From Opitutaceae bacterium (lineage in GTDB: Bacteria > Verrucomicrobiota > Verrucomicrobiia > Opitutales > Opitutaceae), in the NCBI GenBank assembly GCA_028822375.1, contig JAPKDW010000005.1, positions 1-43,582 on the forward strand: a stretch of 43,582 nt of DNA. Direction: 5' to 3'. The notes under the pieces are model-generated. The model was given only the letters and a program-made list of their open reading frames with translations, had not been told where the DNA came from and searched no databases. Positions 1 through 8,306 of the stretch are shown here, in pieces. Each line of letters starts with the position of its first letter. The stretch's first letter is position 1. Both the position numbers and the translations under genes were made by a program.

Positions 1-1
1 G

Positions 2-463
2 TTTCTAGTGAGCAATGGTGATCGGACAAGGACGCTTCACGATGGATTGGGAAGGGGAGAATCGATGAGAGATGCGTTGAGCTGCCGAGAGCGCGAACCG
101 GATGCTCCGAACTATACGCCACGCATAACGGCGATGTTGGATTTGCAAAGCGGTGACGCTTCGATCGGTTTGAGCGTTTTGAAAGCGAATAAGATAAATC
201 CTGAGTTCACGGATCGCCATTACTTCTATCCGGGCGCTCCAAGCGACGGAATTGGCTATGGTTTGACGACTTATATGGGCGACGGGAATCCTCTCCCGAC
301 GTTCATTGGCGACCCGCTTTTGTTGCCGCTTAAGGGTACCGCGGAAGAAACGTTGGAGGCCTATTGGGAAGTCCTAGATAAGGACAATCGGATCTCGTTG
401 GCCGTGAAGGAAATCGCTCTGGATGGATCATCTTCTCGGATTATATTCAAAAATAAGTACTAG
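2..463 (+). CDS. IMP cyclohydrolase, PurO type (5' partial)
   Basis: The C-terminal 153 codons of a protein matching the PurO/IMP_cyclohyd family, which closes the ring of FAICAR to give IMP in the last step of purine synthesis. The frame is open to the window edge (F-L-V before SNGDRT), so the GTG at 8 in the ORF track is very probably not the start and the gene begins upstream. Family-typical blocks are visible: SNGDRTRT near the left edge, EPDAPNYTPRI, and the glycine-rich core YFYPGAPSDGIGYGLTTY followed by GDPLLLPL. Bacteria usually use the PurH C-terminal domain for this step, so an archaeal-style PurO enzyme is a modest oddity known from several bacterial phyla. The function is by family resemblance; the N-terminal half cannot be seen. 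The next gene may start inside its 3' end. Confidence 0.82.
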   Translation, partial: FLVSNGDRTRTLHDGLGRGESMRDALSCREREPDAPNYTPRITAMLDLQSGDASIGLSVLKANKINPEFTDRHYFYPGAPSDGIGYGLTTYMGDGNPLPTFIGDPLLLPLKGTAEETLEAYWEVLDKDNRISLAVKEIALDGSSSRIIFKNKY

Positions 464-1262
464 AGTAGATTCTTTCTACCGATTCCGGTGGAGAGTTGCT
501 GAACATTCGTTTATTCATTATATGAAAGTTCCAGATTATATCGCTTCCTACAAATCCCATTTAGCTAAACTCATCGTGGAGCACGGTCGCGAAGAGGCCA
601 TGCAATTAATCGTGGGTGGGGAATATGATCAAATTGGGAAGTTGGAGCGCAGTGCTCTCATTGATCTTGGTTTGGAGCGATACCATTCTTTAGTCGATAT
701 TGGTTGCGGTAGCGGTCGACTCCCTTTTGCACTTCGGGACTATTTGGAAGGGCCTTTTGTCGGGACGGACATACTAGAGGATGCTCTTGATTATGCGAGC
801 GATAAATGCGACCGCCCTGATTGGCGTTTTATGCCGACTTTCCAATCATCTATTCCTCTTGGAGATGCGACTGCGGATTTCGTTACATTCTTTTCGGTTT
901 TCACGCACCTATTAGACGAGGACATTTTTCGATTTCTATTGGAGGCAAAACGGGTTGCTAAGCCTAGCGGGAAGATCGTCTTTTCCTTTCTCGATTTTGA
1001 GTGCGATAGGCATTGGCATATTTTCGAAGCGACTGTAGCCGATCAGAATCCGCTCCGAGTGATCAATAAATTCATCTCGCATGGAGCGATCCGACGTTGG
1101 GCACGTGCTCTCGACCTAAAGGTAGAGGTTATCTATGACGGTTCGGCACCGTGGGTTAATCTGGACGAACCATTCAACTATACGGATGGGCGGCGTGCTG
1201 AAGGAGTGGTTGAATTTGGGCAGTCAGTGGCTGTCTTAAGGAAATGCGGGCTAAACGAATAA
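423..1262 (+). CDS. class I SAM-dependent methyltransferase
   Basis: A 279-aa protein with a Rossmann-type methyltransferase core. SAM-binding motif I is VDIGCGSGRLPF near residue 92, an acidic strand-2 end follows (GTDILEDALDYA), and motif IV/post-IV lies around FVTFFSVFTHLLDEDI. The substrate cannot be read from the sequence. The start is uncertain. ATG 423 overlaps the preceding gene by 41 nt and has a GAAGGA 11 nt upstream. ATG 522 (MKVPDYIASY) would avoid the overlap but has no clear ribosome binding site. Either start leaves the catalytic domain whole. It is convergent with the PfkB kinase gene, with only 44 nt between the stops and no obvious terminator hairpin there. Confidence 0.8.
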   Translation: MDHLLGLYSKISTRVDSFYRFRWRVAEHSFIHYMKVPDYIASYKSHLAKLIVEHGREEAMQLIVGGEYDQIGKLERSALIDLGLERYHSLVDIGCGSGRLPFALRDYLEGPFVGTDILEDALDYASDKCDRPDWRFMPTFQSSIPLGDATADFVTFFSVFTHLLDEDIFRFLLEAKRVAKPSGKIVFSFLDFECDRHWHIFEATVADQNPLRVINKFISHGAIRRWARALDLKVEVIYDGSAPWVNLDEPFNYTDGRRAEGVVEFGQSVAVLRKCGLNE

Positions 1263-1306
1263 ACCTATTATGAGGGGATTCCGTGGTGATCTACCTTGAT
1301 GCAGAC

Positions 1307-2215
1307 TTAACGGTTAAGTTCCAGACTAAACGTTGCAACCTCTGTAGATGCTGCGTTCCTCGAAGCGTAGTTTGCAGCGAGTTCGATTGCAGATTCGAGA
1401 GACCTATCGGGGTGATTGTATTGTTGGTCCAAGAGCGTTGCGAAGAAGATGTCACCGCAACCTATCGGCGATAGGCATTCTACGATCGGGGGCTGAATTG
1501 CTTGGGGCTGGCCGCCAGCTTCGAATGTCCAGATTTTCGATTCTCCGTCGGTAACGATCCAAAGGGGGCAATCGTAGTTTTCGGTTACGCGTTTCATTAG
1601 ATCGTCGGTCGGCGAAGCGCTCACGCTTTCGTCGAAAAGCGTTTCCAATTCTTGTCGATTGATTTTGGCGACATTAGGTTGTTGCCGAGCGAACCAGGGG
1701 AGGCTTGGACCGTAGGTATCGACTGCCAGGTTGACGTGTTTTTCTCGGTTGGGTAGCCAGTCGCGGAGAGGGTCCCAGTTCGAGCTTTCCCATTCTTGGA
1801 AAACGCCGCAGATTGCGAGAACGTAGGGTTCGCTTAGGCCTTTCAGGTAGTTCACGCAATCCTGTACGGATTCAGCGGATACGTGGCTGTCGATTCCTAG
1901 AATCGAGATTTCCTCGCTGCGAGGGGCACGGATAATCGCCCCAGATCGAGTGATGCATCCGGAAGAGAACGATTTGAAATGGCGTTTTCGCTCGGTCAAC
2001 CATTGTTCGCAAATCGGGCCGAAGTCGCCTCCGGGAAAGCAGAGGGCAGTCGTTTCGGCTCCGAGGCGTTGAAGCATTTTCGAGACGTTGATTCCTTTGC
2101 CGCCGACTTGAAAGCGCTCTTCCGTTGCGCGACTAGTTTTACCTGCGCCCCAATCGGATACGTAGTAGGTGGTCTCGGCGACAATGTTGGCTGTGAGGGT
2201 AATGATTGGAGGCAC
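1307..2215 (-). CDS. PfkB-family carbohydrate kinase (1-phosphofructokinase-like)
   Basis: A sugar or sugar-phosphate kinase of the ribokinase/PfkB superfamily. The N-terminal signature FQVGGKGINVSKMLQRLGAE and the C-terminal SPIGCGDIFFATLL, which holds the catalytic-base Asp and anion hole, are both present. The anion-hole motif reads GCGD where GAGD is usual. The order of blocks and the LTANIVAET opening resemble 1-phosphofructokinase and tagatose-6-phosphate kinase (FruK/LacC), so a phosphorylated hexose is the likely substrate. No PTS gene adjoins it. The 381-aa ORF in the track runs back through the DUF3108 gene. I place the start at GTG 2215 (MPPIITLTAN), which gives 302 aa, the usual length, 25 nt after the upstream stop. 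No strong Shine-Dalgarno is visible, so the start is moderately certain. Confidence 0.8.
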   Translation of the reverse strand: MPPIITLTANIVAETTYYVSDWGAGKTSRATEERFQVGGKGINVSKMLQRLGAETTALCFPGGDFGPICEQWLTERKRHFKSFSSGCITRSGAIIRAPRSEEISILGIDSHVSAESVQDCVNYLKGLSEPYVLAICGVFQEWESSNWDPLRDWLPNREKHVNLAVDTYGPSLPWFARQQPNVAKINRQELETLFDESVSASPTDDLMKRVTENYDCPLWIVTDGESKIWTFEAGGQPQAIQPPIVECLSPIGCGDIFFATLLDQQYNHPDRSLESAIELAANYASRNAASTEVATFSLELNR

Positions 2216-2240
2216 AGTAGCTTTGTTTTGAGAGACTAAC

Positions 2241-3164
2241 TTATTGGGACTGGGCAACGAGTGTATCGTTGCTGAGAGTGAAGGCTTCGATTCGCAGAGA
2301 GGCAGTGCCGATGGAAATCTTAAAATCGATTCGGAGAGGGATGCGTCGCTCGTCGGCTGAAACCCAAAGGGACATTTTACCGCCTTCGCGGAAGAGTTTG
2401 CTTTGAGGCAGGGCCAAAATGGGTTCCAGTTTAAAGGCGTCGAGTTTTCCAAATTTCGTTTGGATAGATTCGGTTTTCATCGTTTGCATTTCGATGAGAT
2501 AGAATTTCCCTTTTGAGCTAATCAAAAAGGAATGACGGCTATCCTGGGCGAGGTTCCAGCCGCGGACTTGAAGGAGGGCGGATGCGTAGTCCAGTGGTAC
2601 GGGATAGGGAAGGCTCTTGGTGGTATTTCGGTCGGGGCGTGTTTCGTCTACGAGGCTCATATTGCCAGCTTCGTAGTCGAAAGTGGTTTTGACGTCTGTT
2701 TCTCTCGAGCGACTGATTTCGGTGACGCGGCTATTGAGGATGCGTCCTTTTTGGGGTTGGAGAAGGGTTTGCCCTTCGAAGAGAATAGGAAAAAGCGCTT
2801 TTGCCAAACCCAGCGTTCGGACATTGGTTTTCACGAGGAGCAGGGCGTCGTCAGTTTCGGTCGCTTGGATGGAGATTGTGAGTCTGGCGGCTTTGCGCAG
2901 CAGGCCCCATTGACCTCGGAATTGGAATTTTTCTCCGGATTTGAATCCACTTGCGGTTTCAGCGGGGTCGGGAACGTCTCTTTCGGGCCAAACGATTTCT
3001 TGCGATTGAGTGGACCCGTCGTCGTCTCGTATTTCTGACAAATTGATTTTCGCTGCTACGGTTGGAGCGATGACAGCCCACAGTAGAATGAACGAGCAGC
3101 AGGCACGCCCATATTTTGGCGAGTGATTGAAGCGGGGGGTATTATGGGAAACAAGAGGCATCAT
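2241..3164 (-). CDS. DUF3108 domain-containing exported protein
   Basis: About 307 aa. The N-terminus has a basic stretch followed by a hydrophobic segment (CCSFILLWAVIAPTVAA), which fits a signal peptide or membrane anchor, so the rest is probably periplasmic. The body matches the DUF3108 pattern: an opening strand GEKFQFRGQWGLLRKAARLTI, a central FDYEAG strand, and a closing block LWVSADERRIPLRIDF. The fold is beta-rich. DUF3108 proteins have no firmly assigned activity, so none is claimed. The start could be either ATG of the MM pair (3164/3161) or TTG 3209, which lies 11 nt after the fusion gene's stop. It sits between the exonuclease/ligase fusion and the PfkB kinase on the same strand and is probably cotranscribed with them. 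Confidence 0.78.
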   Translation of the reverse strand: MMPLVSHNTPRFNHSPKYGRACCSFILLWAVIAPTVAAKINLSEIRDDDGSTQSQEIVWPERDVPDPAETASGFKSGEKFQFRGQWGLLRKAARLTISIQATETDDALLLVKTNVRTLGLAKALFPILFEGQTLLQPQKGRILNSRVTEISRSRETDVKTTFDYEAGNMSLVDETRPDRNTTKSLPYPVPLDYASALLQVRGWNLAQDSRHSFLISSKGKFYLIEMQTMKTESIQTKFGKLDAFKLEPILALPQSKLFREGGKMSLWVSADERRIPLRIDFKISIGTASLRIEAFTLSNDTLVAQSQ

Positions 3165-3219
3165 TCGTGATAATCGACGAGCATTGGCGTGAATGGAGCC
3201 GAGAATCAAGCCTTGAAGG

Positions 3220-5925
3220 TTACTTGAAGGAGATCCAACCGGATTTCGAATCCGACAGCGGATTGTAAGGGGAGGTTTCTTTTTTGATTATCAAGCCTTG
3301 GTTGCCCCGCTTTTGCGAATCTTGTAGTTGACCGTGGATTTGATCGATTGAGTCGAGATGAGTGACAGGCGAAATACGAAGTTTCGGGTTCACTGAGAAG
3401 GAATATAGACGGCTTTTGCGTTCTGAAAGCGGTTGATCGACAAGGGTATCGCCATTGTTCCAGAGCAAGTCGTGAAGCCAGAGCAGCGTATCGGCTTCGT
3501 CGCTCAACAGAAGTTCCGCCGCGGGACGTTCGAGTCGTTCGCGCAGCTTCGAATAGGGTAGCGGGGCTTCTTTTTCCCAGGCGACGAGTGTTCCATCGGC
3601 GATAAAATCTTGGGGAATAAGCGTAGCGGCTTCGGTTATTTCGGGAAATTTGTGAGTGATGGAATTCCCTTGGGCGTCGTACATTTCGACACGTTCATCG
3701 AGTTTGTGGATTTGGCAGCGGAATCCGTCGTATAGGTCTTCGACCCAGAGCGGCGCTTCGAGAGTTGAGAGGTATTCAAGGTCGATCTGCCCTCGGCTGG
3801 AAGTGACTAATGAGAGGGGGAAGAAGAGCTGGATCGGGATGTATTCGAGCATGTTGTCCAGAGCTGCATTCGCTATGCGTTCGAGATCGGAGCAACGAAA
3901 ATTGGCCTGTCGGACCGTATCTAAAGGACAATTGAATCGGAGGGCCAGGGCTTCTTCGATGATCGACTCGGTGACGTTTGTCTTTAAATCGCCTGCGATT
4001 AACCGGCTTAGATATTTGCCTTCGACGGGTGCGAGTTTTCGGTATTCGTCGGCGAGGACAGAGTGTTGGTATACCGGGTTGGGCCCTTTTTCTAAGAGAG
4101 CGAAAGTCGATCTGAAATGGCCTAAGGTCCGGCCGCCTGCTTGGGATTCGGATAGAAGGGAAGCGAGGGCGGTCTGTGGATCCGGGTTTTCCTGCTTACG
4201 ATCCTTGAAGTCGGCTTCGCTGGAATCCGAGGCGAAGAGAATGGCTTGCTTGTTTAACTTTCCGTCTACTCGGATATTGCGTCGCGATGCTCTTGGAAAA
4301 ATCTGACCGGCGAGGAAAAGGCTGGCGGTGGCGATCTCCGTTGCCGGGAGGCTTGAGAGGTACTGCGCGATGATTTCTGCCTGTTTGCTTCGGCTTTCAG
4401 TTTTCGAGAGAGCTTCGCAGGTGTTTGCAAAATGAAGAATGGCGTCGCCGCTAGGAGTTTTAGTGGAAGGGGAGTGAGTAGAAGGAGTGGTTTTCGGCTT
4501 CGGTCGAGTGACGGCAGGGATACCGAGACCCATTTGATTTTGACTTCCTAGGGCCCAGGCGGCTATTCCGCGATCATTGAGAGTTTCGGCGAATTCTTTG
4601 GCGAAGCCATGGGTTGTGTAGACGATTTTAGGAGAGACTTGTTCGACGAAGTCTTGAAGGTCCAGGAAATCGGCGTGGTCTGAAAGCGGAAACGATCGAT
4701 CGGCCTGGTTTCGATATTGAGCGGATGGATCGATGGCCCAACCCGATATCATTGCTGTTTTCCGGTTCGGGATTTTGGATAACCAGTCCGAATTTGCTGC
4801 AAGAGGAGGGCTGATGATAACGCGGCCATGATGGCTCGGGAAATCGAATTCGGAATAGGAGGGGAAATCGAAACCGATTTTTTCGCACGCTTGGGTCATT
4901 TTGAAAACCTGCGGATGAACCATGATTTCGAGCTTGGCTCCAGAAAGCGCTTTCAGAATCTCCTGGGCTTTGCCGAGGCTGTAGCCGAAAAGAATAGGCG
5001 TTTCGCCGTTCTCGAGCGTGTCTCTACAAAAACTGATGATGTCTTGAATGACCTCGGAAGCTGGAGGGAACGTGTATCGAGGAATTCCGTACGTGGTTTC
5101 GATTACGAGCGTGTCGGCTTGAGGAACGACACAGGCTTCGGCAGCGAGGTTTGGACTGAGCTTGAAGTCGCCCGAATAGAGAAACGTTTTTCCTTCTCGC
5201 TCCAGCCAAAGCATCGCGGATCCAGGAATATGGCCAGCTGGGTAAAGGCGGGCATTGGTTCCTGGCTCGATCTCGAATGGTTCGTCAAAATCGAAGGTTT
5301 GCCAATCGCGTTGGCCTGGCATTCGAGCTTGAAGCAACTGAGCCGTGCCTTGAGAGCAGAGGATGGAAGCGTGCTTACCGAAGTGGTCAAAGTGAGCGTG
5401 GGAAATGAATGCCCTGGGAACGGGCTTTCGGGCATCGAGATGCCAGTCGATTTCCGGGAGATAGATCCCATTTCGCTTCTCGACTTTCCAAGTCATTGCG
5501 AGTCTCAAGATCCCTTTACGATCGAGGCTGATCCGTCCTGGACCGATGAATACAAGGGAGAGCAATGCTAGGCCGATTTGAAAATGGACGAGGAGGGAAA
5601 GATCGACTCCCTTGCTATGTTGTATCAGATTCGCGATAGCGAAACCCGTGATAATCGTCAATAGGAGCGCGATACTGCGGGTTAGGATGCCGAGAATGAG
5701 AAACAGTCCTCCAACCGATTGGATAACTGCGGATGCTGCTCCAAAAAACAGGTGAAACCCAGTGATGCCGATTAAGCCAACGGGGCCGCCAACTTTTTCA
5801 TAGCTGTCAGTTCCGCTGACAAGCAGCGGAAAACCATGGAAGGCCATAAGCGCTCCCGTCCCTAGACGGAGATAGAGCACTCCTAAATAATCGAATTTAC
5901 TTAAACCTGCGAGCGATAGCTTCAT
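3220..5925 (-). CDS. DoxX / beta-CASP exonuclease / degenerate ATP-dependent DNA ligase fusion
   Basis: One uninterrupted 901-codon frame with three modules. Residues 1-140 are a DoxX-type domain with about four membrane helices, ending in the typical GPGRISLDRKG. Residues about 144-470 are a metallo-beta-lactamase/beta-CASP nuclease of the ligase-associated exonuclease type, with metal ligands HAHFDH (176-181), GH (231-232), SGD (251-253), SDHADF (415-420) and THG (438-440), all intact. A Pro/Thr/Ser-rich linker (about 472-492) leads to a ligase DNA-binding domain and a nucleotidyltransferase domain. There, motif I KxDG reads LYDG (Leu731 for Lys), motif III DGE reads DGT (779) and motif IV EG reads QG (876). 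The chain stops at GWISFK, before any OB fold. The nuclease is predicted active and the ligase dead. An internal ATG (residue 144, position 5496) could give a separate soluble product, but AAGGGA lies too far upstream to be convincing. Confidence 0.85.
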   Translation of the reverse strand: MKLSLAGLSKFDYLGVLYLRLGTGALMAFHGFPLLVSGTDSYEKVGGPVGLIGITGFHLFFGAASAVIQSVGGLFLILGILTRSIALLLTIITGFAIANLIQHSKGVDLSLLVHFQIGLALLSLVFIGPGRISLDRKGILRLAMTWKVEKRNGIYLPEIDWHLDARKPVPRAFISHAHFDHFGKHASILCSQGTAQLLQARMPGQRDWQTFDFDEPFEIEPGTNARLYPAGHIPGSAMLWLEREGKTFLYSGDFKLSPNLAAEACVVPQADTLVIETTYGIPRYTFPPASEVIQDIISFCRDTLENGETPILFGYSLGKAQEILKALSGAKLEIMVHPQVFKMTQACEKIGFDFPSYSEFDFPSHHGRVIISPPLAANSDWLSKIPNRKTAMISGWAIDPSAQYRNQADRSFPLSDHADFLDLQDFVEQVSPKIVYTTHGFAKEFAETLNDRGIAAWALGSQNQMGLGIPAVTRPKPKTTPSTHSPSTKTPSGDAILHFANTCEALSKTESRSKQAEIIAQYLSSLPATEIATASLFLAGQIFPRASRRNIRVDGKLNKQAILFASDSSEADFKDRKQENPDPQTALASLLSESQAGGRTLGHFRSTFALLEKGPNPVYQHSVLADEYRKLAPVEGKYLSRLIAGDLKTNVTESIIEEALALRFNCPLDTVRQANFRCSDLERIANAALDNMLEYIPIQLFFPLSLVTSSRGQIDLEYLSTLEAPLWVEDLYDGFRCQIHKLDERVEMYDAQGNSITHKFPEITEAATLIPQDFIADGTLVAWEKEAPLPYSKLRERLERPAAELLLSDEADTLLWLHDLLWNNGDTLVDQPLSERKSRLYSFSVNPKLRISPVTHLDSIDQIHGQLQDSQKRGNQGLIIKKETSPYNPLSDSKSGWISFK

Positions 5926-6007
5926 ATTTGGGGAAGATCAATTGCCTGGAAACCTAAGCAAAGGATTTCGGGAAGCGCAATGGATTATCATGCAAAAGCG
6001 CGGCAAT

Positions 6008-6613
6008 CTATTTAGAGCTCGGCAGCCAGCCTTTGGCCACGGCATCGCGGATTAGGCTATCGGTGTAAGTCCAAAGCGAAGCGCTGCCATCTTCGATTTT
6101 GCGATTGACGGCCCGTACTTGTTCGGCGGTGACTTCGTGCTCGCCCCAAGTTTTGCCTTCGGCGAGGTGATTGAGTATCATAGGGTGCAGGCGATCGACT
6201 GCTTTGGCGAATCGAGCTTCATCGGAGGCTTCGGTTTCGAAATCGATCCATAGATCGTGGAAGGCTTGGGATTGATCGCCTGGGAGTAGGCCAAAGAGGC
6301 GATCGGCCGCCTTGGCTTCGCGTTGGGCTTGGGTCTTTTTGGCTTCCTCGTCGTAAATGTAAGTGTCGCCTGCATCGATTTCGACAATGTCGTGAATGAT
6401 GAGCATCTTGAGGACTTTGAGCGTATCGAGATCCTTGAAGTTCGAATGTTCGGCGAGCAGCAGAACCATCAGGCAAAGGTGCCATGAGTGCTCGGCGTCG
6501 TTTTCGCGACGCGATTGATCGCTGAGATAGGATTGACGAAAGACATGCTTCAGCTTGTCGGCTTCGGCGATGAAGCGCATTTGCTGCTGAAGGCGTTCCG
6601 AGATCGATTCCAT
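6008..6613 (-). CDS. HD-domain hydrolase, YfbR/HDDC2-like 5'-deoxynucleotidase
   Basis: 201 aa with a complete HD metal-binding signature: RRENDAEHSWH (first His), MLIIHDIVEIDAGD (HD pair and following acidic turn) and FAKAVDRLHPMILN (final Asp). The E-N-D-A-E-H-S-W block and AGD turn are typical of the YfbR/HDDC2 group, which dephosphorylates deoxynucleoside 5'-monophosphates. Substrate specificity is inferred from the family. The start ATG is 5 nt from the stop of dtd, so the two are almost certainly cotranscribed, forming a small nucleotide and tRNA quality-control pair. The fusion nuclease gene starts 82 nt further downstream on the same strand. Confidence 0.85.
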   Translation of the reverse strand: MESISERLQQQMRFIAEADKLKHVFRQSYLSDQSRRENDAEHSWHLCLMVLLLAEHSNFKDLDTLKVLKMLIIHDIVEIDAGDTYIYDEEAKKTQAQREAKAADRLFGLLPGDQSQAFHDLWIDFETEASDEARFAKAVDRLHPMILNHLAEGKTWGEHEVTAEQVRAVNRKIEDGSASLWTYTDSLIRDAVAKGWLPSSK

Positions 6614-6618
6614 AGCGT

Positions 6619-7071
6619 CTATTCTCTGTTGCGTGTGTCGAGAGTGATGGTCACTGGGCCGCCGTTGACGAGCGATACTTGCATGTTGGCGGCGAAGACA
6701 CCGGTTTTGACCGGGCGATCTAGTACGGATTCGAGTCCTTTGGCAACACGGAGGTAGTAGGCGTTTCCTTTTTGAGGATCGGCAGCGTCGTTGAAGGAGG
6801 GGCGATTTCCCTTTTTGGTCGAGGCGATTAAAGTGAATTGGCTGACGACTAGGACTTCGCCTTCAATGGTGGAGAGGTCCGAATTCATGAGGCCGTTTTC
6901 GTCTTCGAAGACGCGCATGTTGGCGACCTTTCGCACCATCCATTCGATATCGGAATCGGTATCCTCTTTGTGGATTCCGAGGAGAACGAGGAATCCCTGT
7001 CCAATTGACGAGTGAACATTTCCGTCGATGCTCACAGTTGCGTTCCTGACGCGCTGGACGACCGCTTTCAT
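6619..7071 (-). CDS. dtd: D-aminoacyl-tRNA deacylase
   Basis: 150 aa from the ATG that begins MKAVVQRVRNATVSI, the standard Dtd N-terminus. The ORF track's longer start adds seven residues that run into a terminator and is rejected. Both family motifs are seen: SQFTL (here VVSQFTLIAS) and the Gly-cis-Pro motif in NGGPVT near the C-terminus. Dtd cleaves D-amino acids and glycine mischarged onto tRNAs and acts in the cytoplasm. An intrinsic terminator hairpin ends only about 9 nt before the start codon and no Shine-Dalgarno is visible, so translation initiation here is unusual. The HD nucleotidase gene follows after 5 nt. Confidence 0.95.
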   Translation of the reverse strand: MKAVVQRVRNATVSIDGNVHSSIGQGFLVLLGIHKEDTDSDIEWMVRKVANMRVFEDENGLMNSDLSTIEGEVLVVSQFTLIASTKKGNRPSFNDAADPQKGNAYYLRVAKGLESVLDRPVKTGVFAANMQVSLVNGGPVTITLDTRNRE

Positions 7072-7079
7072 TTTATTAT

Positions 7080-7107
7080 AAAAAAGCCGCAACCCTGAGG
7101 TTGCGGC
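7080..7107 (-). terminator. rho-independent terminator of fabV
   Basis: A perfect 10-bp stem AGCCGCAACC / GGTTGCGGCT with a 4-base loop. On the minus strand it is followed by TTTTT. It starts 7 nt after the fabV stop codon and ends about 9 nt before the dtd start codon. The shape is textbook; the unusual point is how close the next start codon lies. Confidence 0.88.
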
Positions 7108-7113
7108 TGAAGG

Positions 7114-8298
7114 TTATTCGAAGTCAACTTCCGGTTCGACTTCAGCTTGGTAATCGACGCCGTCGACGCCGAACCCGAAGAGGCGAAGAAATTCTTCTTG
7201 GTAGCCGACGAAGTCCGTTAGCTCGTCAACTGTATCGGTTTCGACTTTCGGCCAAACTTCGGCGACAGCGTTTTGAATTGCCTCGCCCATTTCCCGGTCG
7301 TCCATGCGGATGAGTCCAAGTCCGTCCACCGGTACTTCGCCACCGTTATAGAGGCGATCCTTGAAGAGGCGGGCCATTTGCTCGATACAGCCTTCATGGC
7401 CGCCGAGCTCCTTCATTATTTTGAAGAGAATGGTGATGTAGAGATTAACGCCAGGGATTGCCGAGCTGGCTTGGGTGACAACGGCTTTGTTGACCGCTAC
7501 GTGGGCTGCTCCGTCGATGGATCCGATCGTTTCGTTGATCGCAGCCTTGGCGCGTCGAAGATCGAGTTTGGCTCGACCGATCGTACCTTCCTTGTATACG
7601 GGCCAGGTGACCTTGGGTCCGATGTAGTCGTAAGCGACGGTTTTGCATCCGTCGGAGAGCAGGTCGGAATCTTTAAGAGCCTGTATCCAAAGTTCCCAGT
7701 CTTCGCCACCCATGACTTTCACGGTATTGCGAATGTCCTCGTCGGTAGCTGCGTCGAGTTCCGCCATCTGGATGGTTCTCTTATCCGTATCCAAATATTT
7801 GTTGGAATAATTCGAGCCGATTGGTTTGAGGGTGGACTTGTAGACTTCGCCCGTTTCCGGGTCGGTACGACGCGGAGCTGCGAGCGAGTAGATGACCAGG
7901 TCGACCTTACCCATATCAGCTTTGATGCGCTCGAGCGTTTGGTCTTTGATGTCTTTGGAGAAGGCGTCGCCGTTTATGCTACTGGCGTAGAGTCCAGCTG
8001 CCTTGGCTTGTTTTTCAAAGGCAACGGAGTTGTACCATCCAGGAGACGCTGTTCGTCCTCGTTCGGAGGGGCGTTCGAAAAATACGCCCAGCGTATTGGC
8101 TCCGGCTCCGAATGCCGCGGCTACTCTAGAGGAGAGGCCGTAGCCCGTCGACGCTCCGAGGATGAGCACGTTTATCGGGCCACCTTCGACGGGAGTTTGC
8201 TTTTTAACGTAGTCGATCTGCTCTTGGACATTCGCGGCGCAGCCGGTGGGATGCGCAGTGACGCAGACGAAACCTCTAACTTTGGGACGGATAATCAT
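7114..8298 (-). CDS. fabV: NADH-dependent trans-2-enoyl-ACP/CoA reductase FabV (Ter)
   Basis: 394 aa, the normal FabV/Ter length. It reduces the trans-2 double bond of enoyl-ACP or enoyl-CoA with NADH, the last step of each fatty-acid elongation round. The nucleotide-binding turn is GASTGYG (48-54). The catalytic pair falls in YKEGTIGRAK, giving Tyr235-x8-Lys244, the long-spaced Y-x8-K that separates FabV from FabI (Y-x6-K). The N-terminal IIRPKVRGFVCVTAHPTGC block is also typical. Whether ACP or CoA substrates are preferred cannot be told from sequence. FabV enzymes are commonly insensitive to triclosan. The gene is flanked by terminator hairpins on both sides, so it may be transcribed alone. 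Confidence 0.95.
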   Translation of the reverse strand: MIIRPKVRGFVCVTAHPTGCAANVQEQIDYVKKQTPVEGGPINVLILGASTGYGLSSRVAAAFGAGANTLGVFFERPSERGRTASPGWYNSVAFEKQAKAAGLYASSINGDAFSKDIKDQTLERIKADMGKVDLVIYSLAAPRRTDPETGEVYKSTLKPIGSNYSNKYLDTDKRTIQMAELDAATDEDIRNTVKVMGGEDWELWIQALKDSDLLSDGCKTVAYDYIGPKVTWPVYKEGTIGRAKLDLRRAKAAINETIGSIDGAAHVAVNKAVVTQASSAIPGVNLYITILFKIMKELGGHEGCIEQMARLFKDRLYNGGEVPVDGLGLIRMDDREMGEAIQNAVAEVWPKVETDTVDELTDFVGYQEEFLRLFGFGVDGVDYQAEVEPEVDFE

Positions 8299-8306
8299 AC
8301 TGTTTC

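Noticed and set aside
2216-2452. N-terminal extension of the PfkB kinase ORF
   Set aside because: It overlaps the DUF3108 coding region in the same strand and another frame, and lacks kinase motifs; GTG 2215 gives a normal length.
4828-5571. 247-aa plus-strand ORF opposite the nuclease module
   Set aside because: Antisense shadow of the fusion gene, whose catalytic motifs are on the minus strand.
7075-7080. TATAAT directly upstream of dtd as a -10 element
   Set aside because: It is 3 nt from the ATG and no -35 lies at proper spacing, because that place is occupied by the terminator stem.
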